Positions 18,708 to 25,439 of a DNA stretch of 29,831 nt are shown piece by piece (positions within the stretch are counted from its first letter, which is position 1; each line of letters begins with the position of its first letter). This DNA is from a virus: positions 1 to 29,831 of IMG/VR virus record IMGVR_UViG_3300050821_007334. One strand, written 5' to 3'. The position numbers and the translations under genes were made by a program. A model generated the notes under the pieces. That model saw only the letters and a list, made by a program, of their open reading frames with translations, was not told the DNA's origin and made no database searches.

Positions 18708-18902
18708 CTAATTTTGGTTTCGTGGAGTCTCCTTCGGGACAGGCGAGCTAAGATAGTTGACGATGCGATCCAACACCGCGCGCAGGAACTGTTCACGTGG
18801 CAAGAACAGATCACCGGGATCAACAAAGCGACCAAGAGAAAAGACCAGCTTTCGATGTGTGATCGGCTTGCGCCGATCCGCCGGAGGGGGATGGTGTTTC
18901 AT
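18708..18902 (-). CDS. possible small basic protein
   Basis: 64 residues (MKHHPPPADRRKPITHRKLVF...) with AGGAAAT upstream. It sits between GTGNN array 2 and the 18639 gene. Its composition is plausible, but there is no overlap or family support. Confidence 0.42.
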   Translation of the reverse strand: MKHHPPPADRRKPITHRKLVFSLGRFVDPGDLFLPREQFLRAVLDRIVNYLSSPVPKETPRNQN

Positions 18903-18934
18903 GCGGGCAATTTCCTAACTCAATGGGAACGCAT

Positions 18935-19139
18935 GTGGTGTGGTGTGGCGCAAAGTAGTGTGCTGTGTGGCGCTGTGTCGTGCCGCGTCGTGGAGTGCTG
19001 TGCCGTGTCGGGGTGTGTTGCGTGGTGTTGTGGTGGACCGTCTTGTGCCGTGCCGTAGCGTGCCGTGCCGTAGTGTGGTGTGCCGTCGAGTGGCATGAGA
19101 TGTTGTGAGGTGCGATGATGTGCCGTGCGATGTAGTGCC
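18935..19139 (+). repeat. GTGNN degenerate pentanucleotide array 2
   Basis: Forty-one consecutive 5-bp units in one phase, most of them GTGNN, with a few GCGNN, ATGNN, GTANN or GTCNN units. It lies 3' of the leftward XRE gene (19364-19654) and 5' of the leftward gene at 18902. The right edge abuts the tRNA-like element at 19143. Confidence 0.87.
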
Positions 19140-19142
19140 CTA

Positions 19143-19215
19143 TGGCGCAGCCCCGGACCCTACTGCCGTAGCGACTCATCGCTGGTTATGAGTCGTGTGC
19201 GCGACCCGGGGCTGC
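19143..19215 (-). ncRNA. 73-nt tRNA-like hairpin element
   Basis: Ends GCAGCCC/GGGCTGC pair as an acceptor, followed by G and CCA. GTCG/CGAC can form a D-arm, and TCAT/ATGA an arm with an 8-nt loop. No TTC T-loop is present; CGGCAGTA occurs where a T-loop would be, as in the divergent tRNA-Lys. Alternatively it is one long hairpin with CGACTCAT/ATGAGTCG. Function unknown. Confidence 0.35.
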
Positions 19216-19253
19216 CCCAAGGTTGAACACCCGGGAACCCCGTGGCGTCAAGA

Positions 19254-19269
19254 TGTCTAAAAAGTGATT
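19254..19269 (+). promoter_or_regulatory. TGTCTA half-operator
   Basis: TGTCTAAAAAGTGATT keeps the left half and A-tract of the operator family. It lies 95 bp 3' of the XRE gene stop and upstream of array 2, so it could serve the leftward genes at 18902 and 18639. Confidence 0.38.
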
Positions 19270-19363
19270 CTTGGTTTATCAACCGACCTCGGCACCTTAA
19301 ACGTGCGCCGAGGTCGATCAGTCCGATTTTATACAATGACGGGATTTGGTCGCGCTTGCACAA

Positions 19364-19654
19364 CTAAAACGGGCATCGTGCGTTACCTTGTACGATATTA
19401 GACAATCGATATTTTTTTGAGGAGGAAGGCCGCGGGCCGTTCTCGTCGAGCAGCACTCGAAGCGGCAACGCCAAAGCGACCGACAACAGCGGTAAGTTCT
19501 TGGGCAGAACGAAGGATTGCTTTTCCCACTGGTAGACCCGGCCACGGGTGACATTGCACCGGACCGCTACCTCATCTGCTGTTAACCCCCGAAGTCTTCT
19601 TGTTCTTTCCAGCAACTTTCCAATGTGTTTTTTGCGCAAGCCTAAATCGTGCAC
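19364..19654 (-). CDS. XRE-family repressor near the attachment site
   Basis: 96 residues with an HTH_3 domain (LERTRRLRGLTADEVAVRCNVTRGRVYQWEK, residues 15-45) followed by a core helix LLSVALALPLRVLLDENG. Small size and placement beside the integrase fit a phage repressor or Cox-like control protein. The start is ATG 19654; the ribosome site is weak. Confidence 0.78.
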   Translation of the reverse strand: MHDLGLRKKHIGKLLERTRRLRGLTADEVAVRCNVTRGRVYQWEKQSFVLPKNLPLLSVALALPLRVLLDENGPRPSSSKKYRLSNIVQGNARCPF

Positions 19655-19794
19655 GTAGAAATCCTCTTGGTAGCTCCCGATCCGCCGAAATAACGGTATC
19701 CTAACGCTTCTTCGGGGACACCGGTAGGTATAATTTTATTCAGCCTCACGGTTTACACACGCAGTTGTGATTGCGCCGCAAAAAGTTAAATCTC

Positions 19795-20055
19795 GTTGGG
19801 ATTTTGGTTGGGACCATCGAAAAGCCGACCCGGAAAACATAAGCAGAACCAGCGGTTAGGTCGTTATTTCGAATCCAGCCCGGGGAGCCAAGTGCCCTTT
19901 CTGACCATGTCGGGCCGTGTCGGTTACCATCCCAACAACATCAAAGTTAGCCTTGTAAACCGGGCACTTCTGCATATGATGGTGTCTGTTGATGCCGGCC
20001 GATGTTTGCCACTGACGGGAAATTCTGTTGGGATTCTTGTTGGGATCGGTTGGGA
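19795..20055. other. attP: candidate attP with integrase arm sites and tRNA-Asn core
   Basis: A core at 19868-19890 reads TTCGAATCC followed, after two bases, by CCCGGGGAGCCA. This is the 3' end of a tRNA (T-loop, acceptor, G73, CCA) and matches what I remember of alphaproteobacterial tRNA-Asn. The sequence 5' of it is not a tRNA, so this is not a complete gene. GTTGGGA arm repeats flank it: 19795 and 19807 on the left, an inverted one at 19930-19936, and 20027, 20039 and 20049 on the right, just before the integrase. Confidence 0.68.
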
Positions 20056-20075
20056 TCGTAACCCGAGAGGACACC

Positions 20076-21326
20076 ATGTTGAACGTCAAAACCATTGAGG
20101 CCCTGAAGCGGCGGGACAAGGCCTATAAAGTCTCCGATGCCGAAGGCCTGTTCCTGTTCGTCACCACCACCGGGGCCAAAATCTGGCGGCTGGCCTATCG
20201 CTTTCAGGGCAAGCAGAAGGAACTGAACATCGGCCCCTATCCCGCGATCGGCCTGCTTGATGCCCGCAAGAAGCGCGACGATGCCAAACGGCTGCTCGCC
20301 AACGGCATCGATCCCGCCGCGGCTAAGGCGGAGGCCAAGCGCACGGAGGCTGCCCTCCGCCCTTTCGCCGAGTGGGCTGATGAATGGATGGAGAAGCAGA
20401 AAAACCTGCAGCCGCCGCTCAGTGAGCGCACCATTGTCGGCAAGCAGCGGTTCGTCGACTACCTGAAAGAGGAGTTCGGCACTAAGCCCTTGTCGGAGGT
20501 CAAGCGCAGCGATGTCATCGTGTACCTGCGGGAATTTGAGACCGAGGGTACCCTTGAAAACCGCGATCGGGTGCGATCGGCCGGCGAGAAGATTTTCGAC
20601 TATGCCGATCTCGACGGCACCATGGTCAATCCATTCCGTAATCTCGGCGCGCAGCTCATCGATAACAACTCCACGCCACGGCCGGCGCTGACCCGGGAAA
20701 AGGATGTAATGGGGCTGTTCCAGAAAATGGCCGTGCCATTCGAGCGCGGACGCTATCGCGATATCGTCGGGTACGCGCTGCGGTTCATCAGCCTGACCGT
20801 GGTGCGTCCGGGCGAGATCGCTAGCGCCGAGTGGGGGGACTTTGACTTCACGCTGGCGCGGTGGACCATTTCTGCCGAGAAAATGAAGATGGACAAGGAG
20901 CATGTCGTTCCGCTGTCGCGCCAGGCTCTTGCCCTCTTGGAGGAAGTCAAGCGGATCACCGGCCAGCGCCAATACGTGTTCTCTGCGACCAAGGATCAGC
21001 CGATCTCCGACATGGCACTATGCCGGCGGCTGCGTCATCTCGGCTTCGATACCGCCAGCCAGCATTGTGCACACGGTTTTAGGACCACGTTCTCGACGTT
21101 GCTCAATGCCGAGGTCGACGCCGAGGAGAACAAGCGCTGGGATGCCGACGTGATCGAGCTACAACTCGCCCATTTGGACGAGTCATCGGTCAAGTCGATC
21201 TACAACAGGACCGGTCCGCTATCGTTGTTTGCTGCACGCGCGCGGCTGATGCAGCATTGGTCGGACCGGATCGACACCATGGTCGGTGACAACGTGGTGC
21301 GTCTCGATAAGCGTGATGTGGCGTGA
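20076..21326 (+). CDS. int: P4-type tyrosine integrase
   Basis: 416 residues from ATG 20076, preceded by AACCCGAGAGG; an upstream in-frame ATG overlaps the arm repeats. An N-terminal DUF4102-type arm-binding domain spans residues 1-85 (VSDAEGLFLFVTTTGAKIWRL, LNIGPYPAIGLLDARKK). A core-binding domain follows, then the catalytic domain with Arg in VVRPGEI (about 245), HGFRTTF (about 331) and Tyr in SIYNRT (about 375). It catalyses site-specific recombination between attP and a tRNA 3' end. Its last codons lie in GTGNN array 3. Confidence 0.95.
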   Translation: MLNVKTIEALKRRDKAYKVSDAEGLFLFVTTTGAKIWRLAYRFQGKQKELNIGPYPAIGLLDARKKRDDAKRLLANGIDPAAAKAEAKRTEAALRPFAEWADEWMEKQKNLQPPLSERTIVGKQRFVDYLKEEFGTKPLSEVKRSDVIVYLREFETEGTLENRDRVRSAGEKIFDYADLDGTMVNPFRNLGAQLIDNNSTPRPALTREKDVMGLFQKMAVPFERGRYRDIVGYALRFISLTVVRPGEIASAEWGDFDFTLARWTISAEKMKMDKEHVVPLSRQALALLEEVKRITGQRQYVFSATKDQPISDMALCRRLRHLGFDTASQHCAHGFRTTFSTLLNAEVDAEENKRWDADVIELQLAHLDESSVKSIYNRTGPLSLFAARARLMQHWSDRIDTMVGDNVVRLDKRDVA

Positions 21327-21372
21327 AGTGGCGTGCCGCGTCGTGCCGTGAAGCGTAGTGTAGTGTCGTGCT
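21313..21372 (+). repeat. GTGNN array 3
   Basis: Twelve perfect-phase units beginning inside the last codons of the integrase; the integrase TGA is the TGA within a GTGAA unit. It is the one array not directly 3' of a leftward gene. Confidence 0.83.
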
Positions 21373-21444
21373 GAAAGCAGCGTGACGTCGGGCTGGAACC
21401 CCGAACGTCACGCCTAACCGCCGAAACCTTAACGGGAGATTTCA

Positions 21445-21747
21445 ATGGCTGAGAACATCGTTACGCTACATCCGGCGCCGGTCAAGCGCCCGCTAACGTC
21501 GGCCGAACGCGGTCGCGCATTCCGGCAACGCCAAAAGAACAAATCGGCACTCAAATCGGACCAACCTGTTGAAAAACCTAAAACGTTCGCGAACGTTCGG
21601 CCCACGTTCGCGAACACTGCGCCCACGTTCGCCGAGCTGGAAAGGTCGACCGCCGAACTTCTCGCCGCCTGCAAACGCGGCATCGACGCGGCGCGGGAAA
21701 TGAAGACCAGGATCGCGAACCGCCAGCGCGCGGGTGATGTGGCGTGA
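21445..21747 (+). CDS. hypothetical protein with 7-residue tandem repeat
   Basis: 100 residues, GGGAGAT upstream of the ATG. It has a basic segment LTSAERGRAFRQRQKNK (residues 17-33), then 21-nt tandem repeats (21583-21645) encoding TFANVRP, TFANTAP and TFAELER, then a helical basic end. The repeats contain TTCGCGAA palindromes. The gene ends DVA-stop in the same GTGATGTGGCGTGA sequence as the integrase. Family not recognised; possibly DNA-binding. Confidence 0.68.
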   Translation: MAENIVTLHPAPVKRPLTSAERGRAFRQRQKNKSALKSDQPVEKPKTFANVRPTFANTAPTFAELERSTAELLAACKRGIDAAREMKTRIANRQRAGDVA

Positions 21748-21985
21748 CGTGACGGGGCGTGCCGTGGTGCGGAGGGTTGTGTTGTGCCGAGTCGTGTCGT
21801 GGTGTGGTGTGAAAACGGTTGCGCTGCTGTCGTGTCGTGGTGTGAAGCGGGGTGACGTGCTGGGTCGTGAGGTGTGGCGGCATGACGTAACGTAGCGTGT
21901 TGTGTTGCGTTGCGGCGTGTTGTGACGTGGGGCGTCGTGAGATGCTGTGAAGTGGCGTGGGGTGTAGTGCTATGAGGTGCGGTGT
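21734..21985 (+). repeat. GTGNN array 4
   Basis: About fifty 5-bp units, with one interruption near 21810-21828. It begins inside the last codons of the rightward gene 21445-21747 and ends just 3' of the leftward gene at 21999. A convergent intergenic space filled almost wholly by the repeat. Confidence 0.87.
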
Positions 21986-21998
21986 AGTCAGGTGACGA

Positions 21999-22472
21999 TT
22001 AGCTGGACCGCTTCGGAACCAGACGGCCCATATTCGGGAGCGGTTTCGGAGCGGTCTGCATTGGAGCAGGCGCCTCGGTCTTGACCTGCGCCTCTCGCCG
22101 CATCAACTCCAAGATCGTGCGGTTGGTGGTGGTGATATGCTGGTCGGATTTCGACAGCCGGCCGAGATCGATGCTTTCGAGATGCTTCAGCTCGCGGCCG
22201 GCGCCGCGGAACACGCGCTTCTTGAATGCCTCGGGCTTGCGGACCTTATCCTGGTCGGTCATGCGCCTAAGACCTTGGCCCCAAACGCAACCGAATAGAA
22301 TCTCATTCTCGGCGAACAGCACGCGGCGTGCCGAAGGCAGCACCTGCTTGAGGCGCGGGATTGATACGCCGGCTTGCTTGGCCAGGTCTTTGTAGCTGAT
22401 CTCGCCATTGACGCCGCGCAGCGCCGCGATGACGTCGGCGGTGTCAGGCGAACGATCGAAGGTAAGGGGCAT
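21999..22472 (-). CDS. phage HTH-like protein
   Basis: 157 residues. The N-terminal 55 residues look like a winged helix (DVIAALRGVNGEISYKDLAKQAGVSIPRLKQVLPSARRVL). A basic middle is followed by KSDQHITTTNRTILELMRREAQ and a Pro-rich tail. It may be a DNA-binding regulator. It is the last gene of the leftward early operon and is bracketed by arrays 4 and 5. Start ATG 22472; ribosome site weak. Confidence 0.7.
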   Translation of the reverse strand: MPLTFDRSPDTADVIAALRGVNGEISYKDLAKQAGVSIPRLKQVLPSARRVLFAENEILFGCVWGQGLRRMTDQDKVRKPEAFKKRVFRGAGRELKHLESIDLGRLSKSDQHITTTNRTILELMRREAQVKTEAPAPMQTAPKPLPNMGRLVPKRSS

Positions 22473-22485
22473 CGGGCATTGTCCT

Positions 22486-22540
22486 GTGTTGTGCCGTGAG
22501 GCGAGGTGTAGCGATGTGTTGTGGCGTGAAGTGTCGTGGC
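22486..22540 (+). repeat. GTGNN array 5
   Basis: Eleven units in perfect phase: GTGTT, GTGCC, GTGAG, GCGAG, GTGTA, GCGAT, GTGTT, GTGGC, GTGAA, GTGTC, GTGGC. It fills the gap between the leftward genes at 22542-23105 and 21999-22472. Confidence 0.87.
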
Positions 22541-22541
22541 G

Positions 22542-23105
22542 TCAAACCTTTTCGTACTTGACCTTCAAGACCTCGAAGCGCCCGTTGAGGCCGCCCTTCT
22601 CGGGCCTGAACTGCCCGACGCCGACCGACCTTGCCGCGACGCCGAGCACTTTCTCGAACATCTCGTGCGACACCTTATCGTCCATGATGAAGAAGGTGGT
22701 GGTGCCGCCCCATTCCTGAATCTGCGGAAACGTGCGCGGCACGCGCTTTCCCGATCCGCGCACGCCATCGACATTGGCCGAAATCCTGATGCAGGGCATC
22801 TCGTCCTTGTGGACGCCGATCGACAAGTTCGCCTCGCAGACCACGTCGCTGACGAAATACTTGGTCAGGGTGGCGCGCTTGTTGTCGGAGTCCTTGATGT
22901 TCAGCCGCTTGGCCGCGGTGTCCATCGCCTGCTTGAAGGCCATGGCCGGGACAAAGACAACGCCGTCCTCGTCATAGTTGCACTTCTCGCGCCAGCAGCG
23001 CAGATCGTACTCACTCTCGGTTTCGCCGTCGAGTTTATCGGTGAAGTGCTGGCGCGACTGCGAGAGCGGCGCGGTTCCTCTGATCGTAACAGTAGCTCGG
23101 TACAT
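22542..23105 (-). CDS. phage hypothetical protein
   Basis: 187 residues. The layout suggests a beta-rich fold: RATVTIRGTAPLSQSRQ at the start, FVPAMAFKQAMDTAAKRL at about 50-68, a Gly/basic segment SGKRVPRTFP, and a conserved-looking end SVGVGQFRPEKGGLNGRFEVLKV. I recall this C-terminal pattern in phage unknowns but cannot name a function. Arrays lie on both sides. Confidence 0.72.
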   Translation of the reverse strand: MYRATVTIRGTAPLSQSRQHFTDKLDGETESEYDLRCWREKCNYDEDGVVFVPAMAFKQAMDTAAKRLNIKDSDNKRATLTKYFVSDVVCEANLSIGVHKDEMPCIRISANVDGVRGSGKRVPRTFPQIQEWGGTTTFFIMDDKVSHEMFEKVLGVAARSVGVGQFRPEKGGLNGRFEVLKVKYEKV

Positions 23106-23119
23106 TTTCCTATGCTCCA

Positions 23120-23264
23120 GTGGTGTGATGTGCAGCGGTGTGTCGTGCAGGGTTGTGATGGGCCGTGGGGTGCAGTAACGTGCTGTGTTGGGCCGTGCAG
23201 TGTTGTGTTGTGTAGTAGTGTGCCGCGCCGTGTTGTGTGGTGGCGTAACGTGCCGTGCAGTGTT
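23120..23264 (+). repeat. GTGNN array 6
   Basis: Twenty-nine units in one phase, with GCGNN, GGGNN and GTANN variants. It lies between the stop of the leftward excisionase-like gene (23266) and the start of the leftward gene at 23105. Confidence 0.87.
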
Positions 23265-23265
23265 G

Positions 23266-23454
23266 TTATCTCAATTCGAGCTTCGGCAACGACGCCTGGT
23301 ACGTCGCGAGGCTATCGGCATCGACCATGGTGCGCGGTCCATCCTTGTAGGCGAGCAACTTCTTCTCGCGGATCAGCCGATAGACCTTGTCGCGCTTGCA
23401 GCCGAGCTTTTCCATCGCCGCCTTGAATGTGATCAGGTTGCGCGATTCCGGCAT
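23266..23454 (-). CDS. excisionase/MerR-type HTH protein
   Basis: 62 residues: NLITFKAAMEKLGCKRDKVYRLIREKKLLAYKDGPRTMVDADSL is the layout of the HTH_17 (helix-turn-helix plus wing) family, which includes recombination directionality factors. It could be the Xis partner of the integrase or a regulator. The start overlaps the previous gene by 22 nt. Confidence 0.8.
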   Translation of the reverse strand: MPESRNLITFKAAMEKLGCKRDKVYRLIREKKLLAYKDGPRTMVDADSLATYQASLPKLELR

Positions 23455-23669
23455 GGTTTCTTCCGCTCCTGTCGCGGCCGGGTCAAAAAAGCCGGCACCG
23501 GCTCATGCTCGTATGCCGTCAGCTCCTGCAAATCTTGCATAAGCTGGCTGACGTGCGGGCATTGCGTGCCACATGGCGGCCGGAAGCCGCAGTCCGAGCA
23601 ACCGTGCGCAACCGAGGTCGCAGACTGCGTCTCGAACATAAACGGGTTGACCAGCGCCGGATAAGTCAT
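23433..23669 (-). CDS. Cys-rich hypothetical protein
   Basis: 78 residues with a Cys cluster HGCSDCGFRPPCGTQCPH (about residues 22-39), probably binding a metal. The C-terminus is basic. It is joined by ATGA overlap to the upstream gene. No family recognised; a zinc or iron-sulfur site is possible. Confidence 0.65.
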   Translation of the reverse strand: MTYPALVNPFMFETQSATSVAHGCSDCGFRPPCGTQCPHVSQLMQDLQELTAYEHEPVPAFLTRPRQERKKPCRNRAT

Positions 23670-23869
23670 TGCTCCACTCCATCTTGAAACAGCGTGCCTT
23701 CCTTGAGCTTGTCGCGATACTCGTCCGCGATCTCGGTCAAGATCGCGATGCGGCGTTGCGCGGTATCGAGCGATAGCTTGCCCTGATCGACCAGCTTCTT
23801 GAACACGTGGTGGCGATAGCTCAGCTCACGCTCGATCTCACCGAGCTTCACCTGGTTGGAGAACTTCAT
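23666..23869 (-). CDS. hypothetical helical protein
   Basis: 67 residues, highly charged and helical (EIERELSYRHHVFKKLVDQGKLSLDTAQRRIAILTEI). The N-terminus MKFSNQ is shared with the unrelated 16150-16578 protein. Likely a small coiled protein. No family recognised. Confidence 0.7.
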   Translation of the reverse strand: MKFSNQVKLGEIERELSYRHHVFKKLVDQGKLSLDTAQRRIAILTEIADEYRDKLKEGTLFQDGVEQ

Positions 23870-23875
23870 CGCTTC

Positions 23876-24016
23876 TCACCCCTTTCTGCGCTTCATCGAG
23901 CCTGGTTGCCGGTACGAGACCGGGTTGACGCTCGAAGGCAATGACTTGAGTGTTGCGGCATGCGCGTTGCGCCGCGTGTTGAGCTTGTCGCGCGTCTTTC
24001 TCAAAATCTTAGCCAT
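23876..24016 (-). CDS. 46-residue basic peptide
   Basis: Very basic (MAKILRKTRDKLNTRRNAHA..., ending MKRRKG). Its start lies in an 8-nt overlap (ATGGCTAA) with the preceding stop, and it ends 6 nt before the next start, so it fits the operon well. Probably nucleic-acid binding. Confidence 0.55.
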   Translation of the reverse strand: MAKILRKTRDKLNTRRNAHAATLKSLPSSVNPVSYRQPGSMKRRKG

Positions 24017-24191
24017 CGCTATTCCCCTTCGATTTCCGTTCCGCGATCTTGCGGTGCGCCTGCTCGATCCGACCTTGCTGCCTATGCTTACGCGGCTTGA
24101 TCGCGATCAAAGCGTAGCTCTGTTCGCGCAACACGCTGACATGCGGGTTGCTGATCTCGTGCTCGATCTCCTGCTTGTCCGTATCGTTCAT
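24009..24191 (-). CDS. hypothetical small basic protein
   Basis: 60 residues from ATG 24191 (MNDTDKQEIEHEISNPHVSV...), with a basic C-terminus. It overlaps the DnaA-C-like gene by 104 nt in another frame. The neighbouring frame's tail looks less natural here, so a frameshift or misassigned stop in that gene is possible. Confidence 0.55.
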   Translation of the reverse strand: MNDTDKQEIEHEISNPHVSVLREQSYALIAIKPRKHRQQGRIEQAHRKIAERKSKGNSDG

Positions 24192-24582
24192 CACTCGAAT
24201 CCCTGATTGGACGTTCTTTCCATCGGTACTCAGTCCAGTCGGCGCCGGCATAAGGAATCAGGTAGCGCTCGACCTTGGCGGGCGCCCGCAGTCCGCCGGG
24301 CGCGTTGATCCAGCGCACATGCCGCACCTGCGGCGTCTTCCACTCCGGCGCTGGCGGCTTCCTGCCCTTCTTGCGCCCGAGGTAAAACAGAATGGTCGTG
24401 TGATCCTGGCCAAGCTGCCTACCGATCTTGGTTGGGGAATAACCGGCGGCCTTCATTCGTTTAACCGCGTCGATCCTCGCGCAGACCAGGCGCTTGCGCC
24501 GGCATTTGCCCGCGACCAATTCCGGATTGACTCCCCACGCGGCCGCGACGTCTTGGATAATTTGGTGTGCGAGTGGCGTCAT
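24088..24582 (-). CDS. protein with DnaA domain IV-like HTH
   Basis: 164 residues from ATG 24582. Residues about 25-65 (KRLVCARIDAVKRMKAAGYSPTKIGRQLGQDHTTILFYLG) resemble the DnaA C-terminal DNA-binding domain, whose signature is (R/Q)DHTT. There is no ATPase domain. It may bind the phage origin or act as a regulator. The last 35 residues (after about 24191) are Arg/Gln/Asp-rich and overlap another gene, so the true end is uncertain. Confidence 0.75.
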   Translation of the reverse strand: MTPLAHQIIQDVAAAWGVNPELVAGKCRRKRLVCARIDAVKRMKAAGYSPTKIGRQLGQDHTTILFYLGRKKGRKPPAPEWKTPQVRHVRWINAPGGLRAPAKVERYLIPYAGADWTEYRWKERPIRDSSDERYGQAGDRARDQQPACQRVARTELRFDRDQAA

Positions 24583-24740
24583 TTGCGACGGCCCTCCCGA
24601 TGCGCGAACCAGATCACCGAACAGAGCAGGCAGGCGTTGATAGCGTCTGCTATCAGCGCCGCCATCGACGGCTGCGCCATGAACGCTCCGGTGCACAACG
24701 ACGCGAAAGCAAGATAGGTCGATATGTTCCGATGGTGCAT
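24579..24740 (-). CDS. small membrane protein
   Basis: 53 residues from ATG 24740 with two hydrophobic helices (ISTYLAFASLCTGAFMA and MAALIADAINACLLCSVIWF). Its stop overlaps the next ATG (ATGA). An upstream extension would run toward the neighbouring gene. Function unknown. Confidence 0.6.
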   Translation of the reverse strand: MHHRNISTYLAFASLCTGAFMAQPSMAALIADAINACLLCSVIWFAHREGRRK

Positions 24741-24753
24741 GGCGCAGTCCAGA

Positions 24754-25233
24754 TCACAGCGCCGAACGCGGGCGTCGGGCCTCCGGAGCCAGCCCTTGGT
24801 TTGCGCGTGCACGGCGAGCCTCACGGCGAGCAACATCGCGGGCATGCCGGAACAGGATGATCGTGAGGCCCATCGCGATAAACTCGGCGAAGAACCACGC
24901 CGCGTTGTAGAGCGACTCGACTCCGCTCAGACTGGCAAACTCGTATCCATGCCAACCGAAGTTGCAGAACAGGTTGAGCCCGAAGGTGCCGTAGAGCCAG
25001 GTCGAGGGCACCTTGACGTCCTCGGCATGGATACCCTCCTCATCGTCATCCCATTCGATCCTGTCGCCGAACAGCGCAAAGAACGCCGAGCCGGCAAAGC
25101 AGATATCGATCAGGCATTTTGCGATCCATGGCGCCGCGGCGGTCCCGGTGGAATTGACCGCGATGGCAAGATCGTTGAGCAGCAAGATCGCGATCGAGTA
25201 CGCGATCACGCCGAAAAAGAACACGCGCTTCAT
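24754..25233 (-). CDS. four-TM membrane protein
   Basis: 159 residues from ATG 25233 (GGAG upstream). Hydrophobic segments at about 4-26, 37-56, 82-102 and 112-133. An acidic loop (DRIEWDDDEEGIHAED) lies between TM2 and TM3, and the C-terminus is Arg/Ala-rich. An upstream in-frame extension reads as out-of-frame sequence and is rejected. No family recognised; could be an immunity or superinfection-exclusion protein, but nothing shows this. Confidence 0.7.
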   Translation of the reverse strand: MKRVFFFGVIAYSIAILLLNDLAIAVNSTGTAAAPWIAKCLIDICFAGSAFFALFGDRIEWDDDEEGIHAEDVKVPSTWLYGTFGLNLFCNFGWHGYEFASLSGVESLYNAAWFFAEFIAMGLTIILFRHARDVARREARRARANQGLAPEARRPRSAL

Positions 25234-25244
25234 AGATACTCCGG

Positions 25245-25433
25245 TTAGGTTTGAGTTTTCCAAATCTCGCGGCGAGACGAGGGAAGCCCGATCTTGATTG
25301 CGCGGCGGCGCAACGTGCTCGGGTCGTGACCCATGATCTGGCCGATCTCCATCTCGGTCTTGCGTGACTGCCAAAGCTCTTTGAGTTTGGCGTCGTCGAT
25401 CTTGCGGCGGCGAAGTCTCAAAGCTTTGGACAC
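25245..25433 (-). CDS. small HTH protein (GcrA-like HTH)
   Basis: 62 residues with LKELWQSRKTEMEIGQIMGHDPSTLRRRAIKIGLPSSR, a short HTH resembling the N-terminal module of GcrA or resolvase-type proteins. Very basic. It lies 6 nt after the vWA gene. Likely DNA-binding. Confidence 0.72.
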   Translation of the reverse strand: MSKALRLRRRKIDDAKLKELWQSRKTEMEIGQIMGHDPSTLRRRAIKIGLPSSRREIWKTQT

Positions 25434-25439
25434 TTCCCA

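Noticed and set aside
18935-19139. CRISPR array
   Set aside because: No conserved repeat of 20-40 bp with spacers and no cas genes; the unit is 5 bp with two free positions.
18820-19179. His/Thr-rich minus-strand ORF in array 2
   Set aside because: Its HTT/RHT/HNT repeats are simply the translation of (NNCAC)n; no ribosome site.
19868-19890. A complete tRNA-Asn gene
   Set aside because: Only the T-loop and acceptor 3' strand are present; the upstream bases form no T-stem, anticodon arm or 5' acceptor, so it is an attachment core.
19947-20972. 341-residue minus-strand ORF opposite the integrase
   Set aside because: Shadow of the integrase reading frame in GC-rich DNA; the integrase has clear catalytic motifs.
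22536-23426. 296-residue plus-strand ORF
   Set aside because: Antisense to the 22542-23105 gene and running through a GTGNN array.
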